This document shows, one piece after another, positions 53,045 to 63,200 of a stretch of DNA of 64,000 nucleotides; position 1 is the stretch's first letter; each line of letters begins with the position of its first letter. Made by a program: the position numbers and the translations under genes. Source of the stretch: an uncultured Myxococcales bacterium (lineage in GTDB: Bacteria > Myxococcota_A > UBA9042). The stretch is from NCBI GenBank assembly GCA_903840165.1, contig CAIMEY010000002.1, positions 1-64,000 on the forward strand. Reading direction: 5' to 3'. The notes below the pieces were generated by a model. The model did no database searches and was not told where the DNA came from. It saw only the letters and a list, made by a program, of their open reading frames with translations.

Positions 53045-55066
53045 CTATGGTGCCGGAGCTGTCGATGGGCGTGTGGCTGGACCGGTCTGCGGGCGGCCAC
53101 CGGGGGCACTGGAACGGAGCGTTTCCGCCGCGGCTGGTGTTGCCGCCTTGGGCAAAGGTAGTTGACCCGCCGCAACTGCCGCAGCTGTGGGCAGGCCGCC
53201 TTGGGCCGGAGCCAGCAGAACATCAAGCAAAGTAACGGGTTCGCCGCGGATCGACCACAGTACCGTGGGGCCCTGCACAGTCAAGCTGGAAACGGTCGGT
53301 GCCTGGGCGGCTTGGGCCAAGGCTCGGTCTTGGGCGTTGTCTGGCGCACGCCCAGCAGACTGGGCCTGCCTTTCCGTAGCTGAATCAGAGAGATCCACGA
53401 CAATTCGACCCGCCCGCTGTGCACTGGCGGCCAGGAGCAACTGGTCCGGTCCTCGCGGTGCAGTTCGACTCGCAGCCTCGGTCGCACGAGCAACAAGATC
53501 AGCCAATTCACGGACTTGTTCGCGCAGGTGTTCGTCGCGGGAGATCGGACCGCTACCACCTCGCCGATCCGCTAGCCAGGCCTCCAATCGGTCGCGAACG
53601 GCCAGCGCAGCATCAGGTCCTTTGCACTCCAATTGCACAAGCATTTCATGCTCATCGTGACTAGTCGACGCTGACGCCGTGCGCACCGAGTCGGCCAAGG
53701 CACCCGCCGGCATCCAACCGCTGACGCCCGCACTCGAACCGACGTAGGCCCACAGCGGCGCACTGGTCCTCAATTCGTCGAGGCGTTGCGCGAGGGCTCG
53801 GTCGCTGGTCAACGCCGGTTGCTGGCCCGTGCGGGTGCGCACCAGTTGCTCCATCGCCGAATCTTCGCCCAGCCACAGGAGTTTCTTGCCCGCAGCGGTC
53901 GCACGCCAGGGTCCAAATCCCGGCACCGCAAACCACACGGAGATGCCTGCACCCGTTGTAACTACGCTGGCTTTGCGCTGCTTGGCCAGACGCCGTACCA
54001 CAGCCGGCGCGTCGGCGACGTTGAGGACCAAGGCCGAGCCTTTGTCAAAGCGGGCAACAAAGACTTGCGCATCATCGGGTTTGACGTCCAAGGCTGGCAG
54101 CAAAGCCAGTAGCCCGAGCCCCTGCGCGGCGTCGGAACCGGCGCGCCACTGCTGCGGCAAGCGCTTGAGGCTATTGACCTGAATCCCTAGGATCTGTCGG
54201 ACATTGGCCGGCACAGCGTCCAAGGGACCGGGCTCTCGCGCTCGCAGGGCGTAGGACACGCCGGTGGCCGCCAGCGCTGCCAATACCGCCGCGACGATCA
54301 CCAAGGTGCGCCGGGAAACCCGTTGATCAGGCTGCCTTTGCACCAGCCAAGCGATGATCACCCCTACGCCGTAAAGCACCACCAAAGGCGCCGACATCAG
54401 CGTCTGGTTGATGGGGTCCGGCGTCGGCGTGAGCACCGCGCCGATGATAAAGGCAATGACCACCCAGTAGCGATAAAAACCTAAGAATCCCTTGGCAGTA
54501 ACTAGGCCCAGGGCCGCCAAGACGTACATGAATAGGGGCAGTTCGAAGACGGCGCCAAACGCCAGTAACATCATGACACTAAAGGAAATCGTGCTCGCCA
54601 GTGTCGGTTCCAGGGTCATGCCCGGCGCTTCAACCGTCAGCTTGATCAAGAAATCGGTCATGAAAGGTAGGACAATTAGATAGCAAAACACCGTGCCGAG
54701 CAGAAAGCAGGCGACCGAACCGCTGAGGATCGGCACAACCAAGCGCTTTTCTTTGTCAAGTAGGCCGGGTGCGACAAAGGCCCAAATTTGGTAGAAAACA
54801 AACGGACTTGCCAGGATGACGCCGCCGAAGAGCGACAGCTTCATGTAGACTTCGATGCTTTCCGTAATCTGCAATGCCTTGATCGCAAACAGATTATTGT
54901 TGGCCATTGCCTCGCGAATGGGGGCCGAGAGCAAGGTATAGAGCTCGACGCGCAAGGCCCAGGCGACAAAGAAGCCGACGGCAATGGCCGTGGTCGCCTT
55001 GAAGACGCGAGTGCGAAGCTCCCGTAAGTGCTCGCGAAACGACATAGCTGCGGTGGTTTCGCTCAT
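53045..55066 (-). CDS. tatC: TatC fused to a large C-terminal domain
   Basis: 673 residues against about 250 for ordinary TatC. Residues 1-245 are a complete six-helix TatC (MSFREHLRELRTRVF, FYQIWAFVAPGLLDKEKR, FGAVFELPLF, GAVLTPTPDPINQ). An added seventh hydrophobic segment (about 255-275) should place the remaining 395 residues in the periplasm. That domain is alpha/beta and then Ala-rich, with a vague likeness to DUF3352-type proteins. The ATG overlaps the tatA/B stop (ATGA). The TatC part is certain; the role of the extension is unknown. Confidence 0.88.
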   Translation of the reverse strand: MSETTAAMSFREHLRELRTRVFKATTAIAVGFFVAWALRVELYTLLSAPIREAMANNNLFAIKALQITESIEVYMKLSLFGGVILASPFVFYQIWAFVAPGLLDKEKRLVVPILSGSVACFLLGTVFCYLIVLPFMTDFLIKLTVEAPGMTLEPTLASTISFSVMMLLAFGAVFELPLFMYVLAALGLVTAKGFLGFYRYWVVIAFIIGAVLTPTPDPINQTLMSAPLVVLYGVGVIIAWLVQRQPDQRVSRRTLVIVAAVLAALAATGVSYALRAREPGPLDAVPANVRQILGIQVNSLKRLPQQWRAGSDAAQGLGLLALLPALDVKPDDAQVFVARFDKGSALVLNVADAPAVVRRLAKQRKASVVTTGAGISVWFAVPGFGPWRATAAGKKLLWLGEDSAMEQLVRTRTGQQPALTSDRALAQRLDELRTSAPLWAYVGSSAGVSGWMPAGALADSVRTASASTSHDEHEMLVQLECKGPDAALAVRDRLEAWLADRRGGSGPISRDEHLREQVRELADLVARATEAASRTAPRGPDQLLLAASAQRAGRIVVDLSDSATERQAQSAGRAPDNAQDRALAQAAQAPTVSSLTVQGPTVLWSIRGEPVTLLDVLLAPAQGGLPTAAAVAAGQLPLPKAATPAAAETLRSSAPGGRPQTGPATRPSTAPAP

Positions 55067-55824
55067 ACGCCTGCTGTGTCGCCTTCGGCCGTGGGCGCAG
55101 TTGCCTCTGCTTGGGGCGCTGGGTGGGCCATCGCATCCGCTGCCGGCGAACTATCCGCAGCATCCGTTGTAGTTTCAACGGTATCACCGGCGTCACGAAC
55201 TGCCCGGGGTGCGCGACTGCGGGCTTGCCCCCCGGCGGCGGCGACAACGACGCGACCTGAGGGCGCAGCCTCGGCAGTCGCAGGGGCGGGCTGTTCATCG
55301 GCCCGCCGCGCCGATTGTTCAGACAAAGCAGCTGCTTGCACGGGGTCTTCGGAGGCGGGGTTCCCTTCTGGGCGTCGACGTTGCACCACTGCGAACACGG
55401 CCCCATCCGGCGGCGGTCCTGCAGTGAAGGCCGGCGCGGCGACAGCGGCAGCGCTGGGCAACACGGCTGGCGCAGCTTGGGCAAATGGCCGGCTGGACTC
55501 AGCAAAATCATCCTTGGCCACGGGCCAAAGTGCGGCTTCCGCGTGGGGCGAGCGGTCCTTGCTCAAAGCATCGACGTTGGCCGCTGGGTCTTTGCCAGCA
55601 GTGGGCGGGTCGCGCGGGTCGACATCCTTGGCCAATCGGTCGACTTCTCGCGTTAGTTCATCCATTGTTTCGCGCAGTTCGTTCTGTGCGAGATTCGCAG
55701 CTCGGCGCAGATCGCGCAGCCCGGTGCCCACGGTCTTGGCGACTTGAGGCAACTTATCGGGACCGACGAGCAAAAGCGCAACGATCAAGATAACAACCAG
55801 TTCTGGACCACCGATGCCGAACAA
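55063..55824 (-). CDS. TatA/TatB-family translocase subunit with long tail
   Basis: 253 residues. A TTG at 55824 is chosen because GGAGG lies seven bases upstream and it gives the canonical FGIGGPELVVILIVALLLVGPDKLPQVAKTVGTGL start (membrane helix, hinge, amphipathic helix). The tail beyond residue 90 is Ala/Pro-rich and disordered. Length and P-x-K-L-P hinge fit TatB at least as well as TatA. It works with TatC, translationally coupled downstream, to export folded proteins. Confidence 0.88.
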   Translation of the reverse strand: MFGIGGPELVVILIVALLLVGPDKLPQVAKTVGTGLRDLRRAANLAQNELRETMDELTREVDRLAKDVDPRDPPTAGKDPAANVDALSKDRSPHAEAALWPVAKDDFAESSRPFAQAAPAVLPSAAAVAAPAFTAGPPPDGAVFAVVQRRRPEGNPASEDPVQAAALSEQSARRADEQPAPATAEAAPSGRVVVAAAGGQARSRAPRAVRDAGDTVETTTDAADSSPAADAMAHPAPQAEATAPTAEGDTAGV

Positions 55825-55926
55825 ACCAATGCCTCCGGCGCAGCTGCGCAGGCTCAGGGTAGTCGGCAGCCGCGCCCGGGTCAATCGACGCAGCGGACCG
55901 GCACGCCGGCTGAAATGGCGTGGTCC

Positions 55927-56826
55927 CTAGGCCAGCGACATGGCGTGCAGGCCCAGTGAACGCCGTGCAACCACAGCAACTACCCGCGGTTCGGTGCGGG
56001 CATCACTGGCGTCGACCAGGGGCTGAGTCTGCTGGAGCAGCCGGGCCATGGGCGCCCCGCCAGAAAAACGAAGCCCGGCCAGAAGGTTACACGCACGCAA
56101 CCGCAATGGATCGCCCAGTGCGACCGAGTGCAGACTCAGGCCTGCCGCCATGGCCTCTGCTACGTCGCTAAACTGCAGGGCAAATCGAGTGTCGCCGCCG
56201 TACGCGCCGCGCTGCAGAGCCTCCCGCGTCGGGCGGGGCGCAAGGGCCGCTGCCAGACCAGATTGCAACGCATTTTCAAGGTATTGCACGCCAGTTGTCG
56301 CCAGTTTTTGCTGCAATGGTCGCACTGCCGTCGTCGGTGCAACCACCAAGGGTTGCCACTGCGCGACTAGGGGGCCTTGCACCAGGACACGCGCAGCTAA
56401 CCATGCATCCGGCTTGAGTTCTCTGAGCGCCTTGTGCAGGAGCCATTGCGGCTCGCGGTACCGATGCAAGTTGTCCAGGAGAATCACGTGGTCAAAGGAG
56501 GAAGGCCCAAAGGCCGCATCGCCATAGGCCTTATCCACCAGCGTCAAGCGTCCCAGGACTGCGGGATCGAGGCGCTCATGCCACTGACCAATCACAGTCG
56601 GATCGAGGTCGGCAACCGTCAGCCAATGACCTGCCTGGGCCAGTGCCACCACCAGATCCGCTCGAGGTGAGCCGGCGAGCAGGGTCCGCCCAGGTTCGCG
56701 TTGCAGGATCCACGCGTCCAGCCACGGGAGAATCTCACGAGAACTCACTGGATCTAAAGCATAACTCGGCACCGGCACCCGGTGGAGCACCTGCACGCCA
56801 GCCAATTCGCGCTTGAGTCGAACCAT
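55927..56826 (-). CDS. Class I methyltransferase-like protein
   Basis: 299 residues from ATG 56826, chosen for its AGGA box four to five bases upstream. Residues about 45-160 follow a Rossmann methyltransferase pattern (TLLAGSPRADLVVALAQAGHWLTVADLDP, FDHVILLDNLHRYREPQWLLHKALRELKP), though the glycine motif is weak (AGSPRA). The C-terminal part, about 140 residues, is not recognised. Substrate unknown. It follows the HIT gene by about 45 nt. Confidence 0.6.
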   Translation of the reverse strand: MVRLKRELAGVQVLHRVPVPSYALDPVSSREILPWLDAWILQREPGRTLLAGSPRADLVVALAQAGHWLTVADLDPTVIGQWHERLDPAVLGRLTLVDKAYGDAAFGPSSFDHVILLDNLHRYREPQWLLHKALRELKPDAWLAARVLVQGPLVAQWQPLVVAPTTAVRPLQQKLATTGVQYLENALQSGLAAALAPRPTREALQRGAYGGDTRFALQFSDVAEAMAAGLSLHSVALGDPLRLRACNLLAGLRFSGGAPMARLLQQTQPLVDASDARTEPRVVAVVARRSLGLHAMSLA

Positions 56827-56871
56827 GATGTCCTGCCGTGCGCCCATCGCACCGTTGCCGCGGACTTTGCG

Positions 56872-57216
56872 CTATCCCGGCGGCCAGCCCAAGGGCCGAC
56901 CTGCCAACAGGTGCGCATGCAGGTGATGCACGCTCTGCCCGCCATCACTGCCGGTATTGAGCACTACGCGATAACCGCTTGTATCTACGCCCAATTGCTG
57001 GGCAACACTTCGTGCGGTCGCCAGCACGTGGCCCAGCAGGGCATCGTCTTGTCCGCTGGATTGAGCCAGAGAAACCAAGTGCTTGCGTGGAATGACCAGG
57101 ACGTGCACCGGCGCTTGCGGCTGCAGATCGGCAAAGGCCAACACATCCGCATCCGCATGCAGAAACTTTGTGCCTAACTCACCTGCCGCAATGCGACAGA
57201 AGATGCAAGCAGCCAT
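56872..57216 (-). CDS. HIT-family nucleotide phosphoramidase
   Basis: 114 residues, HINT/PKCI-like. CIFCRIAAGE start, FADLQPQAPVHVLVIPRKH, TGSDGGQSVHHLHAHLLAG with the His triad. It cleaves adenosine 5'-monophosphoramidates in the cytoplasm. Reads 13 nt after the small basic protein gene. Confidence 0.94.
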   Translation of the reverse strand: MAACIFCRIAAGELGTKFLHADADVLAFADLQPQAPVHVLVIPRKHLVSLAQSSGQDDALLGHVLATARSVAQQLGVDTSGYRVVLNTGSDGGQSVHHLHAHLLAGRPLGWPPG

Positions 57217-57229
57217 GTATTACGCTGCC

Positions 57230-57349
57230 TTAGCCCTTCTTGGCGGGCTTGTGCGTCTTGGCCGACGCGATGCGACGCTTGATACGCGCGATCTTCTTGT
57301 TGCGGCTGACAATACGACGCATTTTGCGCGAACCACTTCCACTACCCAT
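57230..57349 (-). CDS. 39-residue highly basic protein
   Basis: A short ORF from ATG 57349 with a near-ideal GGAGG five bases upstream. The product is rich in Arg, Lys and Ser (SRKMRRIVSRNKKIARIKRR and a KTHKPAKKG tail), the composition of small ribosomal or nucleic-acid-binding proteins. It is 13 nt upstream of the HIT gene and probably shares its transcript. I do not recognise the family. Confidence 0.65.
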   Translation of the reverse strand: MGSGSGSRKMRRIVSRNKKIARIKRRIASAKTHKPAKKG

Positions 57350-57470
57350 TGACGCCTCCAGAGTGACAAGGGCCGCGAACGACCTGAACTTGTCTGTTTT
57401 ATTTCGATTTTTGCTACCCAATGGGCAACGTGTTGAACGGCCTACGCCCATTGGCAAAAGGCCGCGCACT

Positions 57471-60110
57471 CTACAACGGCAAGCGGGTCGTGGTCAAACC
57501 CACAGGCTGTCCTGGAGCTTGCACCGTCGCGCGCGTCAGCCCCCAACCACCCGCGGTCAGTTTGACCAGTGCGATGGCGCCCTCGGGCGTCGGCATCAAG
57601 GCGAGAATCTGGCTAACCCCTTGAACGATAACGGGCTTATCGGGGCGCAACGTCTTGGCATCGACGCCCAAGATCAGCGCCTCGGTGCCATGCCCTTCGT
57701 GCGGGAGCGCCGCGAACCACAGCCGCCCTTGGGCCGCGTCCAGCGTCCAGGCCCGGTCGATGGCGACCTTGTCTTGAGGGCAGAAACGCTTGCGCAACTC
57801 ACTGGAAATAAATGATATCTTGCCGCTTCGCAGCACGAGCAAAGACGCCGGATCTTGCACCCGCGCGTCCAGGCCAAACGGATCGCGCGTGGAAAAACTG
57901 GCATAGATGCGATCTTGCTCTGGCCAAGCCTGGGCGTTGCGAATGCCCGCAACCACTTCTTCCAAGTCGTTGTCACTACAAGCTGTTTCCAAGGCGCCGC
58001 TGTCATCGACCACACCTACGGCCACTCCCTGCCTGAGCCGGGGATACACCGCAAACATGCCCAGATCCTTCTTGGCACCGTCAATTCCGCAAAGAAATTC
58101 CCAGGCTGGCTGCGTCCGGCGATACTCAAGCACTTCCAGGCTTTGCGGCTCAATGCGCACCCAGGTCGAACTCAGCGGCCTCTTGCTCGATTGGCCCAGG
58201 AGCCACCAACTCTGCGCTGCTGGCTGCAACGCTGCGCCCGCTAACACGTCGTCTCCACGCAACAAATTGCGCAATTCAGTCGCGCCGACCACTTCAGGGG
58301 CCTGTCCGGGCACCTGCTCGATCACGACTAACCGACTGCCAGAAAGCCCCACCAGCCTCAAGCGATGGCCAACCGCGGCAATCCGTGTCCAAGCATGGAC
58401 TTGCACGGGCCAGGCCTCGGGCAGGGCAAAGGGCTGCAGGCCACCGGTGCTCAGATTTACCGTAAGCCACATGCGGTCTTGGACCAGCACCAGGCGGTCC
58501 AGGCCCAGGCCCACGGCAATGGGCGCTTCGGCGAGTTTCTGCAGACCAGGCGGCTGTCCCTTGCCGCGCAGGGCCGGGGCAGAGCGCGTTTCCAGTGTCT
58601 GGGTGCGCAGTTGGCGCTCGTTCATCGTCACCAGATGCTTGAGTTCGGACAGGACCGCGCGGGCGCCAAAGAAGTTGTCACTTTCCAGATGCAAATCAAA
58701 GTCATTGCGCAGCTTGGTGCGCCTTTCGACAAAGCCTCGCAGCCCCGTCAGTTCGTTGCGCAGCGCCTTGAGTTCGGCGGAAAGCAGGGGCTGAATCGCC
58801 ATCCATTGGTGCAAAACCCGCGCAGCTTCATCGAGTTGCTCGTCGTCCAGCAGGGTTCGCAGTGTCGCGATCACGCCCTCCTCGGCCTGCTGTTTCTCCG
58901 CATCCTGCCTCGCCTTTTCCACGACCCGCCAGCGCTGCACGCTGCCGAACTTCTGCCATGCCGTCGGCAGGGCCTTGACCGCGGCCAAGCTAGGGCCCGT
59001 CTGTCCCTGCTGAGCTAGCGCCACATGAATTTGCCCAAGCGTTCTAAGTGGTTCCAAGTGCTTGACCAAGCTGTCTAGGCCCAAGGTGCCCGCTTCTTCC
59101 ACCGCGGCCCACAGCGGCGCATGGGGCCGCACCGCCTCGCGCAGGGTCTTGGTCAGTTCCTCATCGTGCGCGCAGAGTTGGGCAGCATGAGCCAGGGCCA
59201 AGATGGGATCGGCGGCCAACTGCCCCAGGTACTCCTTGAGACTCGCTTGCTTGCGTTTATGCGCTATTTCAAGGACCTGCTTATGGTCAGCGTCGGTCGC
59301 TGCCGGCGACTGCAGCAGGACCTTTCCTTGTCGCTCGGCCGCCGCCAGATCGCCATCGCGTAGCCAATTCTGCATCAGGACGCGCAGTTGATCGGCCTCA
59401 TGCTTGTGCTTGGCCTGCTCCGCTTGTTGGTGGACTGCCTGCCAGTGCGGATGCCGCTGCCACTGCACCTGCGCCGCCCCGAGAACAGCCTGAGCGCCGA
59501 GCCAATCACCTTGCTGCAAGCAGGTTTGCGCAGGTTCCAGCGCCTTTTGGCACGCCGTGGTCTGGGCGGCCCGCAGCTCACCCAGCAAAACTTGGGCCGG
59601 CGTTCCCTTGGGCAGGCTGCCAGCGTATTTCTCAAGCATGGCAAGCGCTTGTGTACTTCGTCCCTGAGAATGCCAGCGCTGAGCCGTAGCTGCTACAGCC
59701 GTGAGTTCGCCAGATTCCGCAAGCTGCTCTTGGAGTTCTGCGGTTCTCGGATGTCCGATTTCCTCGCCAGCCCGAACCAAAAGGAGCGCTAGGGCCCTGC
59801 CAGGGAGGCCTGCCGGCGGCGCAAACGCAGGATCATCCAGCCATGCCGCAACTTCCTGAAATTGCCCGTAACGTTCGACCAAGAACTGGGCATAGCCCGT
59901 CGTCCGTGCCAAAGCGTCCTGAGGCGAAGCCTGGCGTAGTGCGGCCGCGTAGAGGGTCTTGGCCAGGTCAAAATCGTAAGCTTCTTCAGCCTTTTGCCCT
60001 TGGCGCAGCAGTTCGGCCGGAGCCTGAGCCCCCGGGAAATCCGCCGTCACAACCAACTGTGGAGGCTGCCAGGTGCGACCCCGCGTCGCCGTTGAAGAAT
60101 GCTTGGTCAT
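57471..60110 (-). CDS. TPR-rich protein with C-terminal propeller-like half
   Basis: 879 residues from ATG 60110 (GAGAG upstream); earlier starts to 60203 are possible. No signal peptide or membrane segment. Residues about 30-520 are all-helical TPR-like repeats and coiled coil (AYDFDLAKTLYAAALRQ, GDWLGAQAVLGAAQVQ, DGDLAAAERQGKVLLQ). Residues about 520-879 are beta-rich, with repeated short strands suggestive of a beta-propeller. A large cytoplasmic scaffold is likely. Family not recognised. Confidence 0.6.
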   Translation of the reverse strand: MTKHSSTATRGRTWQPPQLVVTADFPGAQAPAELLRQGQKAEEAYDFDLAKTLYAAALRQASPQDALARTTGYAQFLVERYGQFQEVAAWLDDPAFAPPAGLPGRALALLLVRAGEEIGHPRTAELQEQLAESGELTAVAATAQRWHSQGRSTQALAMLEKYAGSLPKGTPAQVLLGELRAAQTTACQKALEPAQTCLQQGDWLGAQAVLGAAQVQWQRHPHWQAVHQQAEQAKHKHEADQLRVLMQNWLRDGDLAAAERQGKVLLQSPAATDADHKQVLEIAHKRKQASLKEYLGQLAADPILALAHAAQLCAHDEELTKTLREAVRPHAPLWAAVEEAGTLGLDSLVKHLEPLRTLGQIHVALAQQGQTGPSLAAVKALPTAWQKFGSVQRWRVVEKARQDAEKQQAEEGVIATLRTLLDDEQLDEAARVLHQWMAIQPLLSAELKALRNELTGLRGFVERRTKLRNDFDLHLESDNFFGARAVLSELKHLVTMNERQLRTQTLETRSAPALRGKGQPPGLQKLAEAPIAVGLGLDRLVLVQDRMWLTVNLSTGGLQPFALPEAWPVQVHAWTRIAAVGHRLRLVGLSGSRLVVIEQVPGQAPEVVGATELRNLLRGDDVLAGAALQPAAQSWWLLGQSSKRPLSSTWVRIEPQSLEVLEYRRTQPAWEFLCGIDGAKKDLGMFAVYPRLRQGVAVGVVDDSGALETACSDNDLEEVVAGIRNAQAWPEQDRIYASFSTRDPFGLDARVQDPASLLVLRSGKISFISSELRKRFCPQDKVAIDRAWTLDAAQGRLWFAALPHEGHGTEALILGVDAKTLRPDKPVIVQGVSQILALMPTPEGAIALVKLTAGGWGLTRATVQAPGQPVGLTTTRLPL

Positions 60111-60248
60111 CGTACTCTCAATGCCTTCCATCGCCGCCGCAAGCCCAGGCGTGCAGGTGACTGCCTTTGGCGCGGGCGCTACAGCAGGCTGGCTCGTGCG
60201 CATGGGGGGGCTGGGCCAGGTTGCCGCCTTGGCCAGTCTAGAGGCCGT

Positions 60249-63200
60249 CTACTGGCACGCGCCTTGCTGGCAGGTTAGGCCGACGCCGCAGGGGGCCCCG
60301 TCCGCAGCCGGCTTAGACTGGCAGGCGTTGACCACGTCGCAATTGTCGATTGTGCAAGGATTTCCATCGTTGCAGTTGGCCTGGGGTGGCAACACTTGCA
60401 GCAACGTCGCATCGGCTGCAGCAGTGTTGGCGGCGAGGCTACCCACCGCCACCGTCGCCTGCCCCCAAGCGACAAGCTGGTCGAGTTCATCCGCTGCCGG
60501 ACCGCCGGTCGCCCAAACGCCGAGCACCGCTGCATCAAGCCCTAAGTGCCAAATCGCCCCTTCTATCGAGAAATTCAGCTCTTTGCTGCTACCCGTCCAG
60601 CCCGCCAGCCACAGCGTACCATCGGCGCGCACCAGCACATCGAGGAGCCCATTGGTCGAAGTGCCGATAAAATCAAGCTTTTGGGGTGTTGATGCCACCA
60701 CCGTTGCCTGCTTTTGCAAGGTGCCATCGAGGTTCAGCCATAGGATAAGTCCCTGGGAAGAAAGCCCTTGCGCGGCAGTATCCTTGGCACCGACCACAAC
60801 CAACGTCGCATCGCTGGCCAATGCCACCGCGTTCAGGGTCAGATCTGCACCTGGAACCTGTTGAGCCCAAACCGTTTTTCCAGTTGAGCTATGGAGGCGC
60901 TGCATTTGGCCCACTTGCGCGAGGTCGAGGTCCAAGTGCCCGACCACCACCACATCGCCCCCTGGCAATACCACAAGATCACGATTGAAACCAAGATTGG
61001 TCTCGGTCCACAGCGTGTTGCCCACCGGGTCCAGAGCCAGGGTCCATCCCGCGGCCTTGACGCCATCGCTGGCCTGCGCTTGCTGCCCGGTGACGACCGA
61101 GCCTGTACTGGTCAGGGCCACGGCCCACAGGTTCGTCGTCTGCCCTGCCACAGGGAAGAGCTTAGAATTCAAGGTAGTACCAGTATTTGCGTCGATCAGC
61201 TGCCACCAACCCTGCGTCTTGCCCGGGGCGCCATTGACCGCCGCGTCGCCAACAGCAATCAGTTGGCCAGCCGGCAACCGCACCACACTGTGCAGGTGCG
61301 AGGGCGAGGGCAACTGGTCATAGACCTTATTGAACAGCACATTACCTGTCGCATCGCGCACTTGCAGCCAGCCTTGCAGACCGTTGCCGATATCGCGGGC
61401 GCCGACAATGGCCAAGCCGCCGCCTTCCGTTGTGGTCGCGCTCGAAGCCATGTCCGTGCCGGTGACGCTCAAGGGCAAGGTGCTGACCGTTGTGCCGCTG
61501 GCGGTGACGCACGCACCTTGGTCGCTGCACGCCTCGCCCAAGGTGCAGGCGTTGCCGTCGCTGCAAGCACTTGCAATACTTGGCGTATTGAGGCATTTTT
61601 GTGCCACTGAGCAGGTGTCGACGGTGCACTGATTGCCGTCATTGCAGGCCGAGGCATCGCCGCCGATGCATGGCTTGGCACCGCACAAAGTCGTTGTCGG
61701 ATCGCACACTTGATTGGCGCCGCAGACGCTGTTGTCCTTGCACTCAATGCACGACCCGCCGAACTTCTGGCACAGCGCCAGCGAGTAACTATTGGAATCA
61801 CCCGCAAAACCGTTGATGCGAACGTAGTACTTCGTTGTCTCATCGGCCGTCCAGATGATTTGCTCAGGCGCATTCTTGGTGGCCGAGGCCGCCACAGGTG
61901 CACCGAACTGCCCGACTTTATAGAGCCTCAGGTCCAAATCGCCCTTGGATCCGTCGAAACTCAGCGTCAGGGTGATCGTCTCGCCCGTCGTCGCTGAAAA
62001 TTGATACCAATCAAGGTCATAGGGGCAAAGCGACAGGTCGGCATTGGTGCCAGCCGGCAGCTGCGAAGCGATTTGCGGCGCGCCATTGGGCTCAAACACA
62101 TCGGCTAGGCATAGTTGCACCACTTCAAGCGCAGTACCGTCGGTGTTGTTGAGTTCCTGACTTTCGGCCACGACATTGGTCGAGTCGGCGGCGAGAATCA
62201 AGAATGCCGGCCCGGGCTTATAGTCGATAGGCACCGGCGCTTTGTCATTGAGATCCGCCTGCGTCTTGCCGGCTAGACCCAGCAGGGCCTTTTGCGTCAG
62301 TTGTACATCTTTGGCGTCCAACACCGCGTCTTGAGACAGGTAATAGGCATAGTTGAAGCCCCCCGCCGGGTCTTGGCAGGCATTGTTCAGATGCGCCTTG
62401 ACGTATACGTCCTCGCCTTGCACGACCTGCGAGGGGAAGATTGAATCAATCTTAGGAATTAAATCAATGCCTTTACCGCCATCGACCTTGAGCGTGTAGG
62501 CAAATGCGCTCGGCTTGACGCCGGGCGACTTGTAAGAAACCTGCATGTAATACATGCCTTGACTCGGCGCAATGAATTTCAGCGTGCCATTGCCCGCCAA
62601 GGTCTGAACGGCTGGCAGGTTGGCATTGGCAAAGACTTTGAATTGGAAGGCATTTGCCGCATTCTGGAAATCGAACGTGACCACTTCGCCCTGCTTCATC
62701 GTGAGGTGGAACCAATCTTCGTCGCCGAGGCAAAGGCTCAAATTAGCAACGCCACAGCCCACTTCTGGGCTCGAATCGGCGCTGTTGTTCTGTTCGTAAT
62801 AGTCCGCCAGGCAAACATCGGTCGGGTCGGGATCGGCAATGGTTACGGTCAGGGCGTAGTCATAGGGCGACGGCGTCCCCGTTTCCGGCAACACGTAGGT
62901 GTGGATGTAGTACAGCCCACCGACCTGCGTGTACGGGATCTTGGCAATTTCATTGAAAGGTTGCGCCGATCCAGCGACGACGGCCGACTTCGAACTGTCC
63001 AGGATTTGCACGCCGACTAGTCCTGCGCCGCTCTTGTACGTCCAGTTCATGGCGGCTGAAAACGCCTTGCCTTGAGGGACTTGCACGACAAACCAATCCT
63101 CCAAGCCCGGGCAGACGTTGAGCTTGGGATAGACCGCGGACTGGCTCGGCAGGGGCGCTGCGTCGTTGGCCGTATGATTGCCGATGAAGGTGTCGGCCGC

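Noticed and set aside
55927..60110. Methyltransferase, HIT, basic protein and TPR-propeller genes as one new system
   Set aside because: Same-strand closeness only; no shared domain logic or known precedent links them.
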